In this document: one piece after another, positions 43,111-52,775 of the stretch
How positions within the stretch are numbered: position 1 is the stretch's first letter
Layout of the letters: every line of letters begins with the position of its first letter
From: Aliivibrio finisterrensis_A
GTDB lineage: Bacteria; Pseudomonadota; Gammaproteobacteria; Enterobacterales; Vibrionaceae
DNA: 64,000 nt
Assembly (NCBI RefSeq): GCF_004167675.1
Contig: NZ_SEZQ01000003.1
Reading direction: 5' to 3' (one strand)
The notes under the pieces: model-generated
The model's input: only the letters and a program-made list of their open reading frames with translations
What the model was told of the DNA's origin: nothing
The model's database searches: none
Translations under genes and position numbers: made by a program

Positions 43111-43176
43111 ACCGTTGATATTTTTTGCTGCCAATCAACGGTTATTTATAACCTAAGAAGCAATAATAGGCTTCTT
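43111..43176 (+). other. Two tandem hairpins in the glmS leader
   Basis: ACCGTTGAT (43111-43119) pairs with ATCAACGGT (43134-43142), and AAGAAGC (43155-43161) pairs with GCTTCTT (43170-43176). The second lies 40 bases before glmS. The first may terminate the regulator transcript; the second could shape glmS translation or small-RNA access, as glmS is controlled by GlmY/GlmZ in enterobacteria. Confidence 0.5.
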
Positions 43177-43216
43177 AAAACCTAGAATTTAAGATTAGAA
43201 TAATTGGAGTATTGCT

Positions 43217-45064
43217 ATGTGTGGGATCGTAGGTGCTGTTGCACAAAGAGATGTAGCGGAGATTTTAGTTGAAGGATTACGTCGTTTAGAATATCGCGGC
43301 TACGATTCTGCAGGGATTGCGGTTGTTGATGCAGGCACTGATGCGACTGGAAATAGCTACACACGTTTACGTCGCTTGGGTAAGGTAAAAGAACTGGCGA
43401 ATGCAGTAGAAGAATCTCATGTCGTTGGCGGTACAGGCATCGCTCATACCCGTTGGGCAACGCATGGTGAGCCTTCTGAAATCAATGCACACCCTCATGT
43501 CTCTGGCGATATTACGATTGTTCATAATGGCATTATTGAAAACCATGAAACATTGCGTTCATTATTGCAAGAACGTGGTTATGTTTTTGAATCTCAAACT
43601 GATACTGAAGTGATTGCACATTTAGTGGAGTGGGAGTTACGTACTTCAGATTCATTAATTGAAGCAGTACAAAAAACAGCAAAACAATTAGAAGGTGCTT
43701 ACGGTACTGTGGTTATGAATCGTCGTGATCCAGAGCGTCTTGTGGTTGCTCGTTCTGGTAGTCCAATTGTGATTGGTCGTGGTGTTGGTGAAAATTTCTT
43801 GGCTTCTGATCAGCTGGCATTATTGAATGTGACTCGTCGCTTTATGTATCTTGAAGAAGGTGATGTTGCAGAGATTACTCGTCGTGATGTGGTGGTTTTC
43901 GATGCCCGCGGTGAACGAGTAGAACGTGAAGTAATAGAATCAAACGCTGAGCACGATGCGGGTGATAAAGGGCAATACCGTCACTTTATGCAAAAGGAAG
44001 TGTTTGAGCAGCCTAAAGCGCTTATCAACACAATGGAAGGGCGTATTACTCACGATTCAGTGGTAACTGAGAGTATTGGCGTTAATGCGGTTGAGATTTT
44101 AAATAAAGTAGAACATGTACAAATTATTGCCTGTGGTACGTCTTACAATGCAGGCATGACGGCTCGTTATTGGTTTGAATCATTGGCGGGGGTGAGTTGT
44201 GATGTCGAAATTGCTTCTGAATTCCGTTACCGTAAATTTGTTACTCGTCCAAACAGCTTATTGATCACTTTATCTCAATCAGGTGAAACGGCAGATACCT
44301 TAGCAGCACTTCGTTTAGCCAAAGAGCGTGGTTACATGGGCGCAATGACGGTATGTAACGTGGCGGAGTCATCATTGGTTCGTGAATCAGATTTTGCTTT
44401 CATGACACGTGCAGGAACTGAGATTGGCGTTGCATCAACGAAAGCTTTCACCACACAACTTGCTGCGTTATTGATGTTAGTTACTGCATTAGGTAAGCAG
44501 CAAAACCGTATCTCAAAAGAAAAAGAAAAAGAGATAGTTGAAGCTTTGCATGCATTGCCTGCTCAAATTGAACAAGCGTTATCGTTTGATAAAGAGATTG
44601 AAGCGTTAGCACCTGACTTTGCAGACAAGCAACACACGCTATTTTTAGGTCGTGGTGAGTTTTACCCAATTGCGGTTGAAGCGTCTCTGAAGTTAAAAGA
44701 AATTTCATATATTCATGCTGAAGCGTATGCGGCAGGTGAGTTAAAGCATGGCCCATTAGCGCTTATTGATGCAGAAATGCCAGTAGTGGTGGTTGCACCA
44801 ACCAATGATTTATTAGAGAAACTAAAATCAAACGTAGAAGAAGTGCGTGCTCGTGGTGGTTTACTTTATGTATTTGCTGATGAACAAGCAGGTTTTGAAG
44901 CGGATGAAAGCATGAAGATCATTACCATGCCTCATGTGAGTGATATTACTGCGCCAATTTACTACACCATTCCGATGCAGTTATTGTCTTATCATGTTGC
45001 GTTAATTAAAGGGACTGATGTTGATCAGCCTCGTAACTTAGCGAAAGCGGTAACGGTGGAGTAA
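43217..45064 (+). CDS. glmS: Glutamine--fructose-6-phosphate aminotransferase
   Basis: GlmS makes glucosamine-6-phosphate from fructose-6-phosphate and glutamine, the entry to peptidoglycan and LPS amino sugars. The 615-residue product starts MCGIVGAVAQRDVAEILVEG with the Cys nucleophile exposed after Met removal. It has THTRWATHGEPSE-like glutamine-site sequence (IAHTRWATHGEPSEINAHPH near 77-96), two SIS domains (ACGTSYNAGMTARYWFESLA, SQSGETADTLAALRLAKERG), and the C-terminal KGTDVDQPRNLAKAVTVE. It is about six residues longer than the E. coli enzyme through a small insertion near residue 40 (DAGTDATGNSYT). TTGGAG precedes the ATG. nagB, the reverse pathway, lies 12 kb away. Confidence 0.97.
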   Translation: MCGIVGAVAQRDVAEILVEGLRRLEYRGYDSAGIAVVDAGTDATGNSYTRLRRLGKVKELANAVEESHVVGGTGIAHTRWATHGEPSEINAHPHVSGDITIVHNGIIENHETLRSLLQERGYVFESQTDTEVIAHLVEWELRTSDSLIEAVQKTAKQLEGAYGTVVMNRRDPERLVVARSGSPIVIGRGVGENFLASDQLALLNVTRRFMYLEEGDVAEITRRDVVVFDARGERVEREVIESNAEHDAGDKGQYRHFMQKEVFEQPKALINTMEGRITHDSVVTESIGVNAVEILNKVEHVQIIACGTSYNAGMTARYWFESLAGVSCDVEIASEFRYRKFVTRPNSLLITLSQSGETADTLAALRLAKERGYMGAMTVCNVAESSLVRESDFAFMTRAGTEIGVASTKAFTTQLAALLMLVTALGKQQNRISKEKEKEIVEALHALPAQIEQALSFDKEIEALAPDFADKQHTLFLGRGEFYPIAVEASLKLKEISYIHAEAYAAGELKHGPLALIDAEMPVVVVAPTNDLLEKLKSNVEEVRARGGLLYVFADEQAGFEADESMKIITMPHVSDITAPIYYTIPMQLLSYHVALIKGTDVDQPRNLAKAVTVE

Positions 45065-45071
45065 GTAAGTT

Positions 45072-45099
45072 AACGCCGTGTTGTTAGCACGGCGTTTTA
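45072..45099 (+). terminator. glmS terminator
   Basis: AACGCCGTG (45072-45080) pairs with CACGGCGTT (45088-45096) around seven bases, then T. It also faces the converging chemoreceptor gene. Confidence 0.85.
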
Positions 45100-45117
45100 A
45101 AGGGCTATTTAGATAAG

Positions 45118-47103
45118 TTATTGGGTTTTGAATCGTGATAGTAATGTATTCAAATCGTCACTTTTACTATGAAGCTCTTTCGCTTCTATTGTGATGCCTG
45201 CAATACTTTCATCAGCTGATAGTGATAATTGATTAACTTGAGTGACATTACGTTCAATTTCTTTTACCGCTTCGGCTTGCTCTGATGTCGCACACGCAAC
45301 TTGTTCTGCTTGCATTGAAACGGTTTCAAATGATTGCATCAAGGTCAACAGAGCTTGGGTTATCTGTTCCATTTTATCGGAAGTTTGATCGGCACTTTCT
45401 CTATTGGTCGCCATGTCATTCGCAACACTTTGCGTATTACTCTGGATACCTTCAATAATTTGCTGAATATTGTGAGTCGATTGCTGCGTTTTACTTGCTA
45501 AACTTCGTACTTCATCAGCAACAACCGCAAATCCACGTCCAAGCTCACCAGCGCGAGCTGCTTCAATGGCTGCATTCAGCGCCAAAAGGTTAGTCTGATC
45601 TGCTATTTCTTGGATTACACGCAATACATCTCCAATCTGTTTTGCGTCTACAAGAAGAGCGTTTACGCCAGACTCAGAATGAATTAGTGCTGTGTTTAAC
45701 GTTTGTACTTGTGCATTTGCTGCCTCAGTAAGGGAACGAGCATGCTCAACGTTATTTTTCGCTTCCGAAACATGCTGGCGAGTCATCTCTGCATTTTGTG
45801 CAATGTCTTTGACTACATGATCCATTTCTGTTGTTGCTGTCGCAATAACGGTTAGTTCAGAGCGCTGCTCTTCCATATCACGAGAGGTTTTTAATAATGC
45901 ATTGCTCACGCTATGTGTTGTTACAGCAACATCTGTAGACACTAATTTTGATTCATTGATGATATCTTTTATTTTAGCGTTATAACCATTAAATCCATGC
46001 GCTAATTGCCCAAGTTCATCGTTAGAGGTAATAGCTAACTGACGTGTTAGATCCCCTTCGCCTTGAGAAAGAGCAACCAGTTCATCAGCAATTGTATTAA
46101 CATTACGTAGTGAGCGGTTAATGACGAGCATAACGGTCATACCCACAATGATGATGACCAAGAAAGAGCCGAGTAATACATTACGCATTAAATTGGATAA
46201 TTGGTTATCAAGTTGCGATTGAGGAACCAATATAGCTAGATGCCATGATAAGTTGGGATGGGCTACTGAAATATCATGTACAACGGCGTAATAAGGCTGC
46301 TCTTTTAATGTCAGATTAAGTAAAGCATCAGTTGCTACATTTGAATTATTCAGTTGAGCTATGCCTGGATTTTCTTGATCTAATAATTGAAGTGTCAGTT
46401 CTTTTGAGTCTTTTTCTTTCATATCAGAAAAAAGAATCACGTTACCTTCATCATCAAAAACAAGTAATTCAGCATTATCACCATAGTTAGTCTCACTCAG
46501 TAATAGCTTTTGTAAGGCTTCTAGCTTGATGTCAGCACCAGCAATATAAGCAAGTTTATTATCTTGATAAACCGGCATATAGATAGAGCCACTCATTTGA
46601 CCTGAGCGAATATCAATTACGGTTGCGGCCCAAGCCTTGCCTTCACTTACCGAACGCTTCCACCAAGGGCGATCTTGTAAATTGGCTGATGGGTCATAAT
46701 AACGGCCAGATTTATCAAAATATTCGCTAGTCGCACTTATTGCATAAAAAAGGCTGTATAACTGTGGGTCTTGATGATTCATATCTTCAATAAAAGTATT
46801 AACTTGAAGGAAGTCTGAATTAGTTTTTGGATCTTCCGTGGTTGTTCTATTACCCGCAAAATTCTTTAGTACTGGTACATTAGCGAATGTATCTACTTTT
46901 GATTGGAATCGCTCAAAGTACCCTTGTGTGATTAAGCTACGCTCGGTCACTATACTAGTCATTCTTTGAGCTAGCTCAGAACGAGCGATAGATGAAAAAT
47001 TTTGATACGCCTTCCAACCAGCAATAGAACATGCTAGCGCAATAACACACACAATACCGAGTGTAATTCGATGAGAAAGAGATTTGGTTCTTAGCTTGTT
47101 CAT
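45118..47103 (-). CDS. Methyl-accepting chemotaxis protein with dCache sensor
   Basis: The 661-residue chemoreceptor has a first membrane helix near 13-32, a large periplasmic domain to about 308, a second helix near 310-330, then HAMP and a cytoplasmic signalling hairpin. The periplasmic RPWWKRSVSEGKAWAA and YMPVYQDNKLAYIAGADI near 145-195 are typical of dCache_1, which commonly binds amino acids or organic acids. The hairpin tip is QTNLLALNAAIEAARAGELG near 506-525, with AVVADEVRSLASKTQQST following. No C-terminal CheR/CheB pentapeptide is present. It ends 54 bases from glmS and appears monocistronic; the ligand is not predictable. Confidence 0.9.
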   Translation of the reverse strand: MNKLRTKSLSHRITLGIVCVIALACSIAGWKAYQNFSSIARSELAQRMTSIVTERSLITQGYFERFQSKVDTFANVPVLKNFAGNRTTTEDPKTNSDFLQVNTFIEDMNHQDPQLYSLFYAISATSEYFDKSGRYYDPSANLQDRPWWKRSVSEGKAWAATVIDIRSGQMSGSIYMPVYQDNKLAYIAGADIKLEALQKLLLSETNYGDNAELLVFDDEGNVILFSDMKEKDSKELTLQLLDQENPGIAQLNNSNVATDALLNLTLKEQPYYAVVHDISVAHPNLSWHLAILVPQSQLDNQLSNLMRNVLLGSFLVIIIVGMTVMLVINRSLRNVNTIADELVALSQGEGDLTRQLAITSNDELGQLAHGFNGYNAKIKDIINESKLVSTDVAVTTHSVSNALLKTSRDMEEQRSELTVIATATTEMDHVVKDIAQNAEMTRQHVSEAKNNVEHARSLTEAANAQVQTLNTALIHSESGVNALLVDAKQIGDVLRVIQEIADQTNLLALNAAIEAARAGELGRGFAVVADEVRSLASKTQQSTHNIQQIIEGIQSNTQSVANDMATNRESADQTSDKMEQITQALLTLMQSFETVSMQAEQVACATSEQAEAVKEIERNVTQVNQLSLSADESIAGITIEAKELHSKSDDLNTLLSRFKTQ

Positions 47104-47265
47104 TATGTAAATTCAATATTTAAGATATTTCAGCATATTATGTGAATATGGATAATGCAAAAAGGTAAATATATTGATTAAAATGATAAAAAAACAAAGT
47201 CATTATAAAACATCAATTATATCAAAAGGATAGAGTGCCTGCATTTCTTGGATTTTTGTAGTATG

Positions 47266-48141
47266 TCATACATTATCTTGGCTCGCTTGTTCTTGGTGGT
47301 AAAACTCTGCCTTTGTTTTACTTTGACGTACTTTAGCTGGAGTTAAGGTCGTTTTTGTTTTAATAAATTTGGAGAAGTACGATGGCTCATCAAAACCGAG
47401 TAGTTCAGAAATATGCTGAATAGGTAATTCGGTGTATTTTAATAAGCGTATTGCTTCGACAAGAATATGCTCATTCATAAGTTGTTTTGGTGGTTTTCCT
47501 GAGCATACAATACAGGCCTTTCTCAGTTGGTACATTGAAACTTTAAGTGCTTTGGCCATATCATTAATATTTTGCAGCTTTCTTTTAGAGTTAAGCATAT
47601 CTAAAAAAGCCGAGTAGAGATCATTGCCTATAGTTGTTTTCGGTATTTGTACCTTTTCTGAAATTAGGAGTAATAAAGAGATAAGCAAATGTTTGATTAC
47701 AGGCTCTTGGATCGGTACTCGAGTAGCTAGATCTGTGATTAAACTAAAAAGTTGATCGTAGACATGATTTTGTTTCACTAACGTACAGTGTGAAAAAAGT
47801 GATTCAATATATAGTATGGATTGTGTATTTAAATCGTTAAACCAATAGTTGTCACTGACAGCAATAACAATACCTTCCCACTCAGATTCTTGTATGAATC
47901 TATGAACGGATTGCTTAGCAAACAGAAGTATGTCGCCTTTATTAAGGTTGATTGTTTTACCATCAACTTCATGTTTGGCGGTTTGAGATGTAACAAAAAG
48001 GAGAGCGCTAAAATCAATACGATGTGGGTGGAATAAAGCATTATTATTATCCAGTTCAATTAGCTTTTCTTTTGACCATATTTGGATAAGTTCAGCCTCT
48101 TGAGTTGTTTTTTCAGTTAGTCGTATTTGTGGGATAATCAT
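47266..48141 (-). CDS. AraC-family transcriptional regulator
   Basis: The 291-residue product has an N-terminal cupin-like sensing domain (RIDFSALLFVTSQTAKHEVD, INLNKGDILLFAKQSVHRFI near 70-89) and a C-terminal double helix-turn-helix. The latter has MAKALKVSMYQLRKACIVCS near 200-219 and LLKYTELPIQHISELLGFDE, then PSYFSKFIKTKTTLTPAKVR near 253-272, the AraC signature. ATG 48141 has GGTGA eight bases upstream and is favoured over an in-frame GTG 12 bases earlier. No enzyme operon adjoins it; the neighbours are a chemoreceptor and an NADH dehydrogenase-like gene, so its targets are unknown. Confidence 0.85.
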   Translation of the reverse strand: MIIPQIRLTEKTTQEAELIQIWSKEKLIELDNNNALFHPHRIDFSALLFVTSQTAKHEVDGKTINLNKGDILLFAKQSVHRFIQESEWEGIVIAVSDNYWFNDLNTQSILYIESLFSHCTLVKQNHVYDQLFSLITDLATRVPIQEPVIKHLLISLLLLISEKVQIPKTTIGNDLYSAFLDMLNSKRKLQNINDMAKALKVSMYQLRKACIVCSGKPPKQLMNEHILVEAIRLLKYTELPIQHISELLGFDEPSYFSKFIKTKTTLTPAKVRQSKTKAEFYHQEQASQDNV

Positions 48142-48283
48142 AACTAAATTCACCGTGATATAAGCTCTCTAAAAAGTATATAAGAGAACTTTATTATTAA
48201 AAATCTATTTAGATTAAAGTTTAATCTCTTATTTTTAAATATAATACCTCATTGAACTTTATTACTATTTTTTGAAATAAATA

Positions 48284-48312
48284 ACGACAGTCTTATGCAG
48301 ACTGCCGTTTTT
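48284..48312 (-). terminator. Terminator downstream of the NDH-2-like gene
   Basis: ACGACAGTCT and AGACTGCCGT (48284-48293, 48299-48308) form a ten-position stem with one mismatch. T-rich sequence follows on both strands; on the minus strand it ends the dehydrogenase transcript. Confidence 0.75.
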
Positions 48313-48347
48313 ATTTATCTCTTTAGAACCGTGATGTTAAATTAAAA

Positions 48348-49574
48348 TTAAATTCCTGCAGGTTTAAAGAAAGCTTTTAAACGTTTAGTGATCATTAAGC
48401 GAGAGACCGTAAACATTCCTGAAACCGTACGTTGGTGTAGGCGGAAAATTGTATCGTATAAGCGGCGAATTAATCGACCTTGTAATACTAATTTCCCTTC
48501 TAAACGTGTCCCTGGAGCAAAAGTACCAACGGCAAAGTGATGACCAACAGCAACCACCATTCCACTGTCTTGGAAGATAAAATCTCTTAGCTCTTTTCCA
48601 CGTAAATAACGACTTAAACTTTTAGCTAAGTGAACTGCTGCACGGTTAGCGGCTTGAGCTTTTGGTGGAACAAAAGCACCATCAGGTTGCGGAATTGCAG
48701 CGCAATCACCAATAGCAAAGATACGAGGATCTTCGGTTGAGCTCAGATTTTGGTTTACGTTAATTTGGTTCATACGGTTGTAGCTTAAGTTCCCAATACC
48801 ATTTAGCCAATCCGGCGCTTTTATACCCGCCGCCCAAAATTGGATATCAGCACCAAGAAATTTATTAACATCTGTTCGCATACCGTTTGCAGTTACTTCA
48901 CTAATGCGAGTTTCTAGTAATACATTTACGCCACTTTTTTCTAGCTCTTTTAATACCTTGTCAGACATTTTTTGTGGACTATTAGGTAATACACGATGTG
49001 CCGCTTCAATTAAATTAATACTTAAAGATGAAGCGTTATAGCGTTTTAATTTTTTACTTACTCGAGCTAATTCGGCCGATAACTCAACACCAGTAGCACC
49101 AGCTCCTACAATGTTTATTGTGCTGTTTTTGCCTTCACGTAAGATTTGGCTAATTTGATTCCACGCTTGGCGTGCTTGACCTGCTGAATCTAAAAATAGG
49201 CAGTGGTCTTGAGCGCCTAGCGTATTAAAGTCATTACTGATTGCACCAATGGCAACCACAAGGTAATCATAGCTTAAGCCTGATTCTGTGCCATCTGGAC
49301 GACGCACTAATAACGTTTGGTTTTTACGGTCGATTCCCGTCATCGCACCTTGATAATGCTGGTAACCGTGATGAGCTCCATGAGTGAAATAGCATACCGA
49401 ATCTAAATCACTATCAAATGTGCCAGCTGCGATTTCGTGCAGACGAGGCTTCCAATAATGATGTGTTTCAGGTTCAACCAGAATGATTTCATCTTCTTTA
49501 CGGATTGATTTAGTTAATAAGGTTGATAGCTCTAGACCAGCAGCGCCACCGCCTACAACAATGATTCGGGACAT
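48348..49574 (-). CDS. NDH-2-like NAD(P)H dehydrogenase (FAD flavoprotein)
   Basis: The 408-residue product is a two-dinucleotide-binding-domain flavoprotein. FAD is bound by RIIVVGGGAAGLELSTLL near 3-20 and NADH by INIVGAGATGVELSAELAR near 153-171. The second FAD contact is ILRIFAIGDCAA-like (RIFAIGDCAAIPQP near 285-298) followed by PPKAQAANRAAVHLAKSL. The fold and length fit type II NADH:quinone oxidoreductases, which pass electrons to quinone without pumping protons. The C-terminus has basic helices that could associate with the membrane. It may be ndh itself or a paralogue; the window offers no second copy to compare. No operon partner is seen. Confidence 0.82.
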   Translation of the reverse strand: MSRIIVVGGGAAGLELSTLLTKSIRKEDEIILVEPETHHYWKPRLHEIAAGTFDSDLDSVCYFTHGAHHGYQHYQGAMTGIDRKNQTLLVRRPDGTESGLSYDYLVVAIGAISNDFNTLGAQDHCLFLDSAGQARQAWNQISQILREGKNSTINIVGAGATGVELSAELARVSKKLKRYNASSLSINLIEAAHRVLPNSPQKMSDKVLKELEKSGVNVLLETRISEVTANGMRTDVNKFLGADIQFWAAGIKAPDWLNGIGNLSYNRMNQINVNQNLSSTEDPRIFAIGDCAAIPQPDGAFVPPKAQAANRAAVHLAKSLSRYLRGKELRDFIFQDSGMVVAVGHHFAVGTFAPGTRLEGKLVLQGRLIRRLYDTIFRLHQRTVSGMFTVSRLMITKRLKAFFKPAGI

Positions 49575-49940
49575 AGCATTTTTCTCACAATATTTTGGCT
49601 TAAAGAGGAGTTAACTCACTCGAAAATAAGCCAAAGAATAATCTTCATTACAGAGCGCAACAGTGCGTGCTGAGTTTCAATGTGGCTATTATATTTATTT
49701 CTTAATTGGTGATAATGTGTTTTAAATGAAAATCACTTTTACGTAATGGTAATAAATGGGCGTGAGTAAATGAATGGTCTTGGAGAGTAATGCATAAGTT
49801 TGAACCCGTTGACAATTCTTAATGAAATAGCTCGTTTTTAATCCATTTATTTGTTTTTAATCTGTTTATTGCCAATACTTATCTCAATAGAAATGAGTAC
49901 CTGAACCATACTCTTCGTCTCTTAAATATGGATGTTTTAG
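49575..49940. other. 366-bp spacer between the NDH-2-like and outer-membrane genes
   Basis: This divergent region holds no gene I can support. It contains the dehydrogenase upstream region on the left, an isolated TTGACA at 49809-49814 without a good -10, and a near-perfect tandem repeat at 49835-49870 (listed separately). Confidence 0.6.
49835..49870 (+). repeat. Tandem 17-bp direct repeat upstream of the outer-membrane gene
   Basis: TTTTTAATCCATTTATT (49835-49851) and TTTTTAATCTGTTTATT (49854-49870) differ at two positions and repeat with a 19-base period. This could be a pair of regulator sites about 70 bases before the gene. Confidence 0.5.
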
Positions 49941-51128
49941 ATGCCGTTTTTTATATCTCGATTATCACTTTTAACTTTATTTAGTATCCCTCTCGCTTCT
50001 TCTGCGATTGAATTTACTGATCCCATTGATGGAAGCCTCGATATGGGAGAGTACCTCGCAGAAAACGCTTATGGTTTTCTTCCCATGCCCATTTTAATTA
50101 CAGAACCTGCTTTAGGTTATGGTTTCGGCTTTGCTGGTGTGTTTTTGCATGAATCTGAGAAGCAGAGAGAAAAGCGTAAACAATTGGCGGCAACCTCTTT
50201 GAATGGAGGCGCTCAATTATTAACTCCGGCAATAACGGTTGCTGGGGGCTTAGCAACAGAAAATGGAACATGGATGGGGTTCATTGGGCATAGACGAACC
50301 TGGAATAAAGATACTATCCGTTACATGGGTGGTTTGGCTTATGGTGATATGAATATGACCTTTTATCGCCAAAAGAATAATGCAGGAGCATTAGAACCGA
50401 TTGTTGGAAATAGCGGGGTGGAGTTTGGTATGCGTGGCGGTGGTGGTATGCAACAGCTTCAGTTTCGTATTGATGATTCACCGCTTTTTTTGGGTATTGT
50501 ACAAAAGTACTTTCAACCGGAGTTGAGTATCAATAGCCACCCGAATGCAGATGAAATTTTAAATCGATTAGGAAATACGACTCCGACAGGATCAGGGGTT
50601 GGTTTGTTAATGGAGTACGATACAAAGAATAATTTTTTGAATCCAATGAAAGGGATGAACTATACCGTCGAATATCTCTGGTTTAGAGATGGTATTGGAA
50701 GCGATTATGATTTTGATACGTTAAACATTAAAGGCCACCATTATTGGACACTGACATCGCAATGGTCTCTAGCGATGAGAGGGTATTATAAATCACTGTA
50801 TACCGACGAAAGCCTTCTTCCTCCACCAGCGTATCCTGATATTCAATTGCGTGGTATCGCAAGAAATAGATACCAAGGTGAGCAGACGTTATCGCTTGAA
50901 GGACAAGTTAATTATCAATGGACAACGCGTTGGTCAAGTAATCTGTTTGCAGGTTTAGGTTATGCATCATCACATCATAATTCATTATTTAAAGAGGATA
51001 AACAATACGCTTATGGTGTAGGTTTTCGTTACTTAATTGCTCGCCGTTATGGAATGAAAATAGGAATAGATGTAGCGTTTAGTGAAGAAGATACTGCGCT
51101 TTATTTCCAAGTTGGCATGGGAATCTAG
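49941..51128 (+). CDS. Omp85-like outer-membrane beta-barrel protein without POTRA domains
   Basis: The 395-residue product has a signal peptide (about residues 1-22, cleaved near ASSA) and then goes almost directly into a beta-barrel. Barrel strands alternate throughout, LRGIARNRYQGEQTLSLEGQ near 307-326 resembles the Omp85 L6 (V/I)RG motif, and the last strand ends in ALYFQVGMGI. No POTRA repeats fit in the short N-terminal part, so this looks like a BamA/TamA-barrel relative of unknown role. The name GAPDH sometimes carried by such genes near arsenate operons would be wrong. It precedes the DUF1254 gene by 105 bases on the same strand. Confidence 0.75.
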   Translation: MPFFISRLSLLTLFSIPLASSAIEFTDPIDGSLDMGEYLAENAYGFLPMPILITEPALGYGFGFAGVFLHESEKQREKRKQLAATSLNGGAQLLTPAITVAGGLATENGTWMGFIGHRRTWNKDTIRYMGGLAYGDMNMTFYRQKNNAGALEPIVGNSGVEFGMRGGGGMQQLQFRIDDSPLFLGIVQKYFQPELSINSHPNADEILNRLGNTTPTGSGVGLLMEYDTKNNFLNPMKGMNYTVEYLWFRDGIGSDYDFDTLNIKGHHYWTLTSQWSLAMRGYYKSLYTDESLLPPPAYPDIQLRGIARNRYQGEQTLSLEGQVNYQWTTRWSSNLFAGLGYASSHHNSLFKEDKQYAYGVGFRYLIARRYGMKIGIDVAFSEEDTALYFQVGMGI

Positions 51129-51233
51129 GCAAACATACACATCAAAGCTTAAATTTGAGCTTAGTGAATATCAGAAATAAATAATGGATAGACCTATAGT
51201 TAAACTATCAAAACTAACCATGAAGGTGAAAAG

Positions 51234-52751
51234 ATGATCAAATCAAAATTGAAAACGTTGGTAGCATTAACTGCATTGGCTTTTACGGCACAAGCGTTTG
51301 CGACTGATAAGTACAATACAGATATACCAACAAGCATCATGACTCCGGATGCCGTAAGTACGAGTATTGGAGAGCTGAATTTTACTGATGGTGCACCAAC
51401 AATAGAAACCACCCAAAAGCTGTACGATAATTTAGATACCATTCGCTCAACTGAAGTCTTTTTAAATGCAATCCCAATGGCATCATTAGAAGCATTAAGA
51501 ATGGGGCATGAAAGTATTGGTGTGAGTAAATCAAACCAAGTGGTGGTGTTTGATAAACTGATGGATTCGAATCCACTGTTTTTAACCGGGAATACCGATA
51601 CGGTTTATGCCTCTGCATTTTTAGATCTTGAACGTGATGGCCCTACGGTTATTGAAGTTCCTGCAGGCATGGGTCCAACAACGGTCAATGACGCTTTTTT
51701 CAGATTTGTTACTGACTTAGGTATTGTTGGTCCTGATAAAGGTAAAGGCGGGAAATATTTAATTCTTCCTCCAGGTTATGACGGAGAGGTTCCAGAGGGT
51801 TACTTTGTTTCTCAATCAACAAGTTACGTTAACTGGTTTATTGCTCGTGGGTTTTTAAAAGACGGTAAAACAGATGCGGCAGTAAATGCGTATAAAAGTG
51901 AGTTAAAAATTTATCCATTAGCGAAGAAGAATCAGCCTCCTAAAATGGAATTTATCTCAGGAAGTGAAAAAGAATTTAATACCATCCATGCAAATAATGA
52001 ACATTATTTTGATGAGTTAAAAGTTGTTTTAGATAAAGAGCCTATTTCATTTATTGACCCTGAAATGCGCGGTTTAATGTCTAGTATTGGTCTGCAAAAA
52101 GGAAAACCATTTGCGCCTGATGCTCGTATGAAAAAGATCTTAAAAGACGGCGTAGCAATCGGTAATGCAACGGCAAGAGCTTTGATATTCCAACCTCGGG
52201 ATAAAGGCGCTTATATCTACTCAGATCGTTTATGGAAAACGGCATTTATTGGGAAAGATTATCAGTGGTTAGTAGATAAAGGTGAGGGAGGGCGTAATCT
52301 GGATGCTCGTACGTATTTCTTTTATATGGCGACAGTAAATACACCAGCGATGGCTCTGAAACTCATCGATAAAGGCTCTCAATATGCCATTGTAGATAAA
52401 TCGAAAGGTGGAGATTACCTTGATGGTGGTAAAAATTATAAGTTGAATATTCCAGCGAATGTACCAGCAAAAAACTTTTGGTCAGTGGTGGCTTATGATC
52501 CGCAAACACGCTCTGAACTACAAACCGGTCAAGCGTTACCAAGTAAAAATAATCAACGTGATAAGTTAATTGAAAATAAAGATGGTTCAGTTGATATTTA
52601 TTTTGGACCTAAAGCACCAAAAGGCAAAGAAGCGAACTGGGTCGAAACCGTTCCGGGCAAAGGGTGGTTTACTATTCTACGTTTATACGGACCGCAAGAG
52701 GCTTGGTATGATCACTCTTGGAAACCGGGTGATATTGAGCTAATTAAATAA
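51234..52751 (+). CDS. DUF1254/DUF1214 exported protein
   Basis: The 505-residue product carries a signal peptide (KSKLKTLVALTALAFTAQAF, cleaved near AFA). A DUF1254 domain follows near 60-190 (IPMASLEALRMG, GNTDTVYASAFLDLERDG, VIEVPAGMGPTTVNDAFFRF), then a C-terminal DUF1214 domain near 370-495 (NIPANVPAKNFWSVVAYDPQ, WFTILRLYGPQEAWYDHSWK). It has no membrane anchor after cleavage, so it is periplasmic or secreted. The family is common in marine bacteria and of unknown function; it is often described only as a hypothetical exported protein. AAGGTG precedes the ATG; a terminator follows. Confidence 0.85.
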   Translation: MIKSKLKTLVALTALAFTAQAFATDKYNTDIPTSIMTPDAVSTSIGELNFTDGAPTIETTQKLYDNLDTIRSTEVFLNAIPMASLEALRMGHESIGVSKSNQVVVFDKLMDSNPLFLTGNTDTVYASAFLDLERDGPTVIEVPAGMGPTTVNDAFFRFVTDLGIVGPDKGKGGKYLILPPGYDGEVPEGYFVSQSTSYVNWFIARGFLKDGKTDAAVNAYKSELKIYPLAKKNQPPKMEFISGSEKEFNTIHANNEHYFDELKVVLDKEPISFIDPEMRGLMSSIGLQKGKPFAPDARMKKILKDGVAIGNATARALIFQPRDKGAYIYSDRLWKTAFIGKDYQWLVDKGEGGRNLDARTYFFYMATVNTPAMALKLIDKGSQYAIVDKSKGGDYLDGGKNYKLNIPANVPAKNFWSVVAYDPQTRSELQTGQALPSKNNQRDKLIENKDGSVDIYFGPKAPKGKEANWVETVPGKGWFTILRLYGPQEAWYDHSWKPGDIELIK

Positions 52752-52775
52752 GTGATTGCTGCAATTTAACCATAA

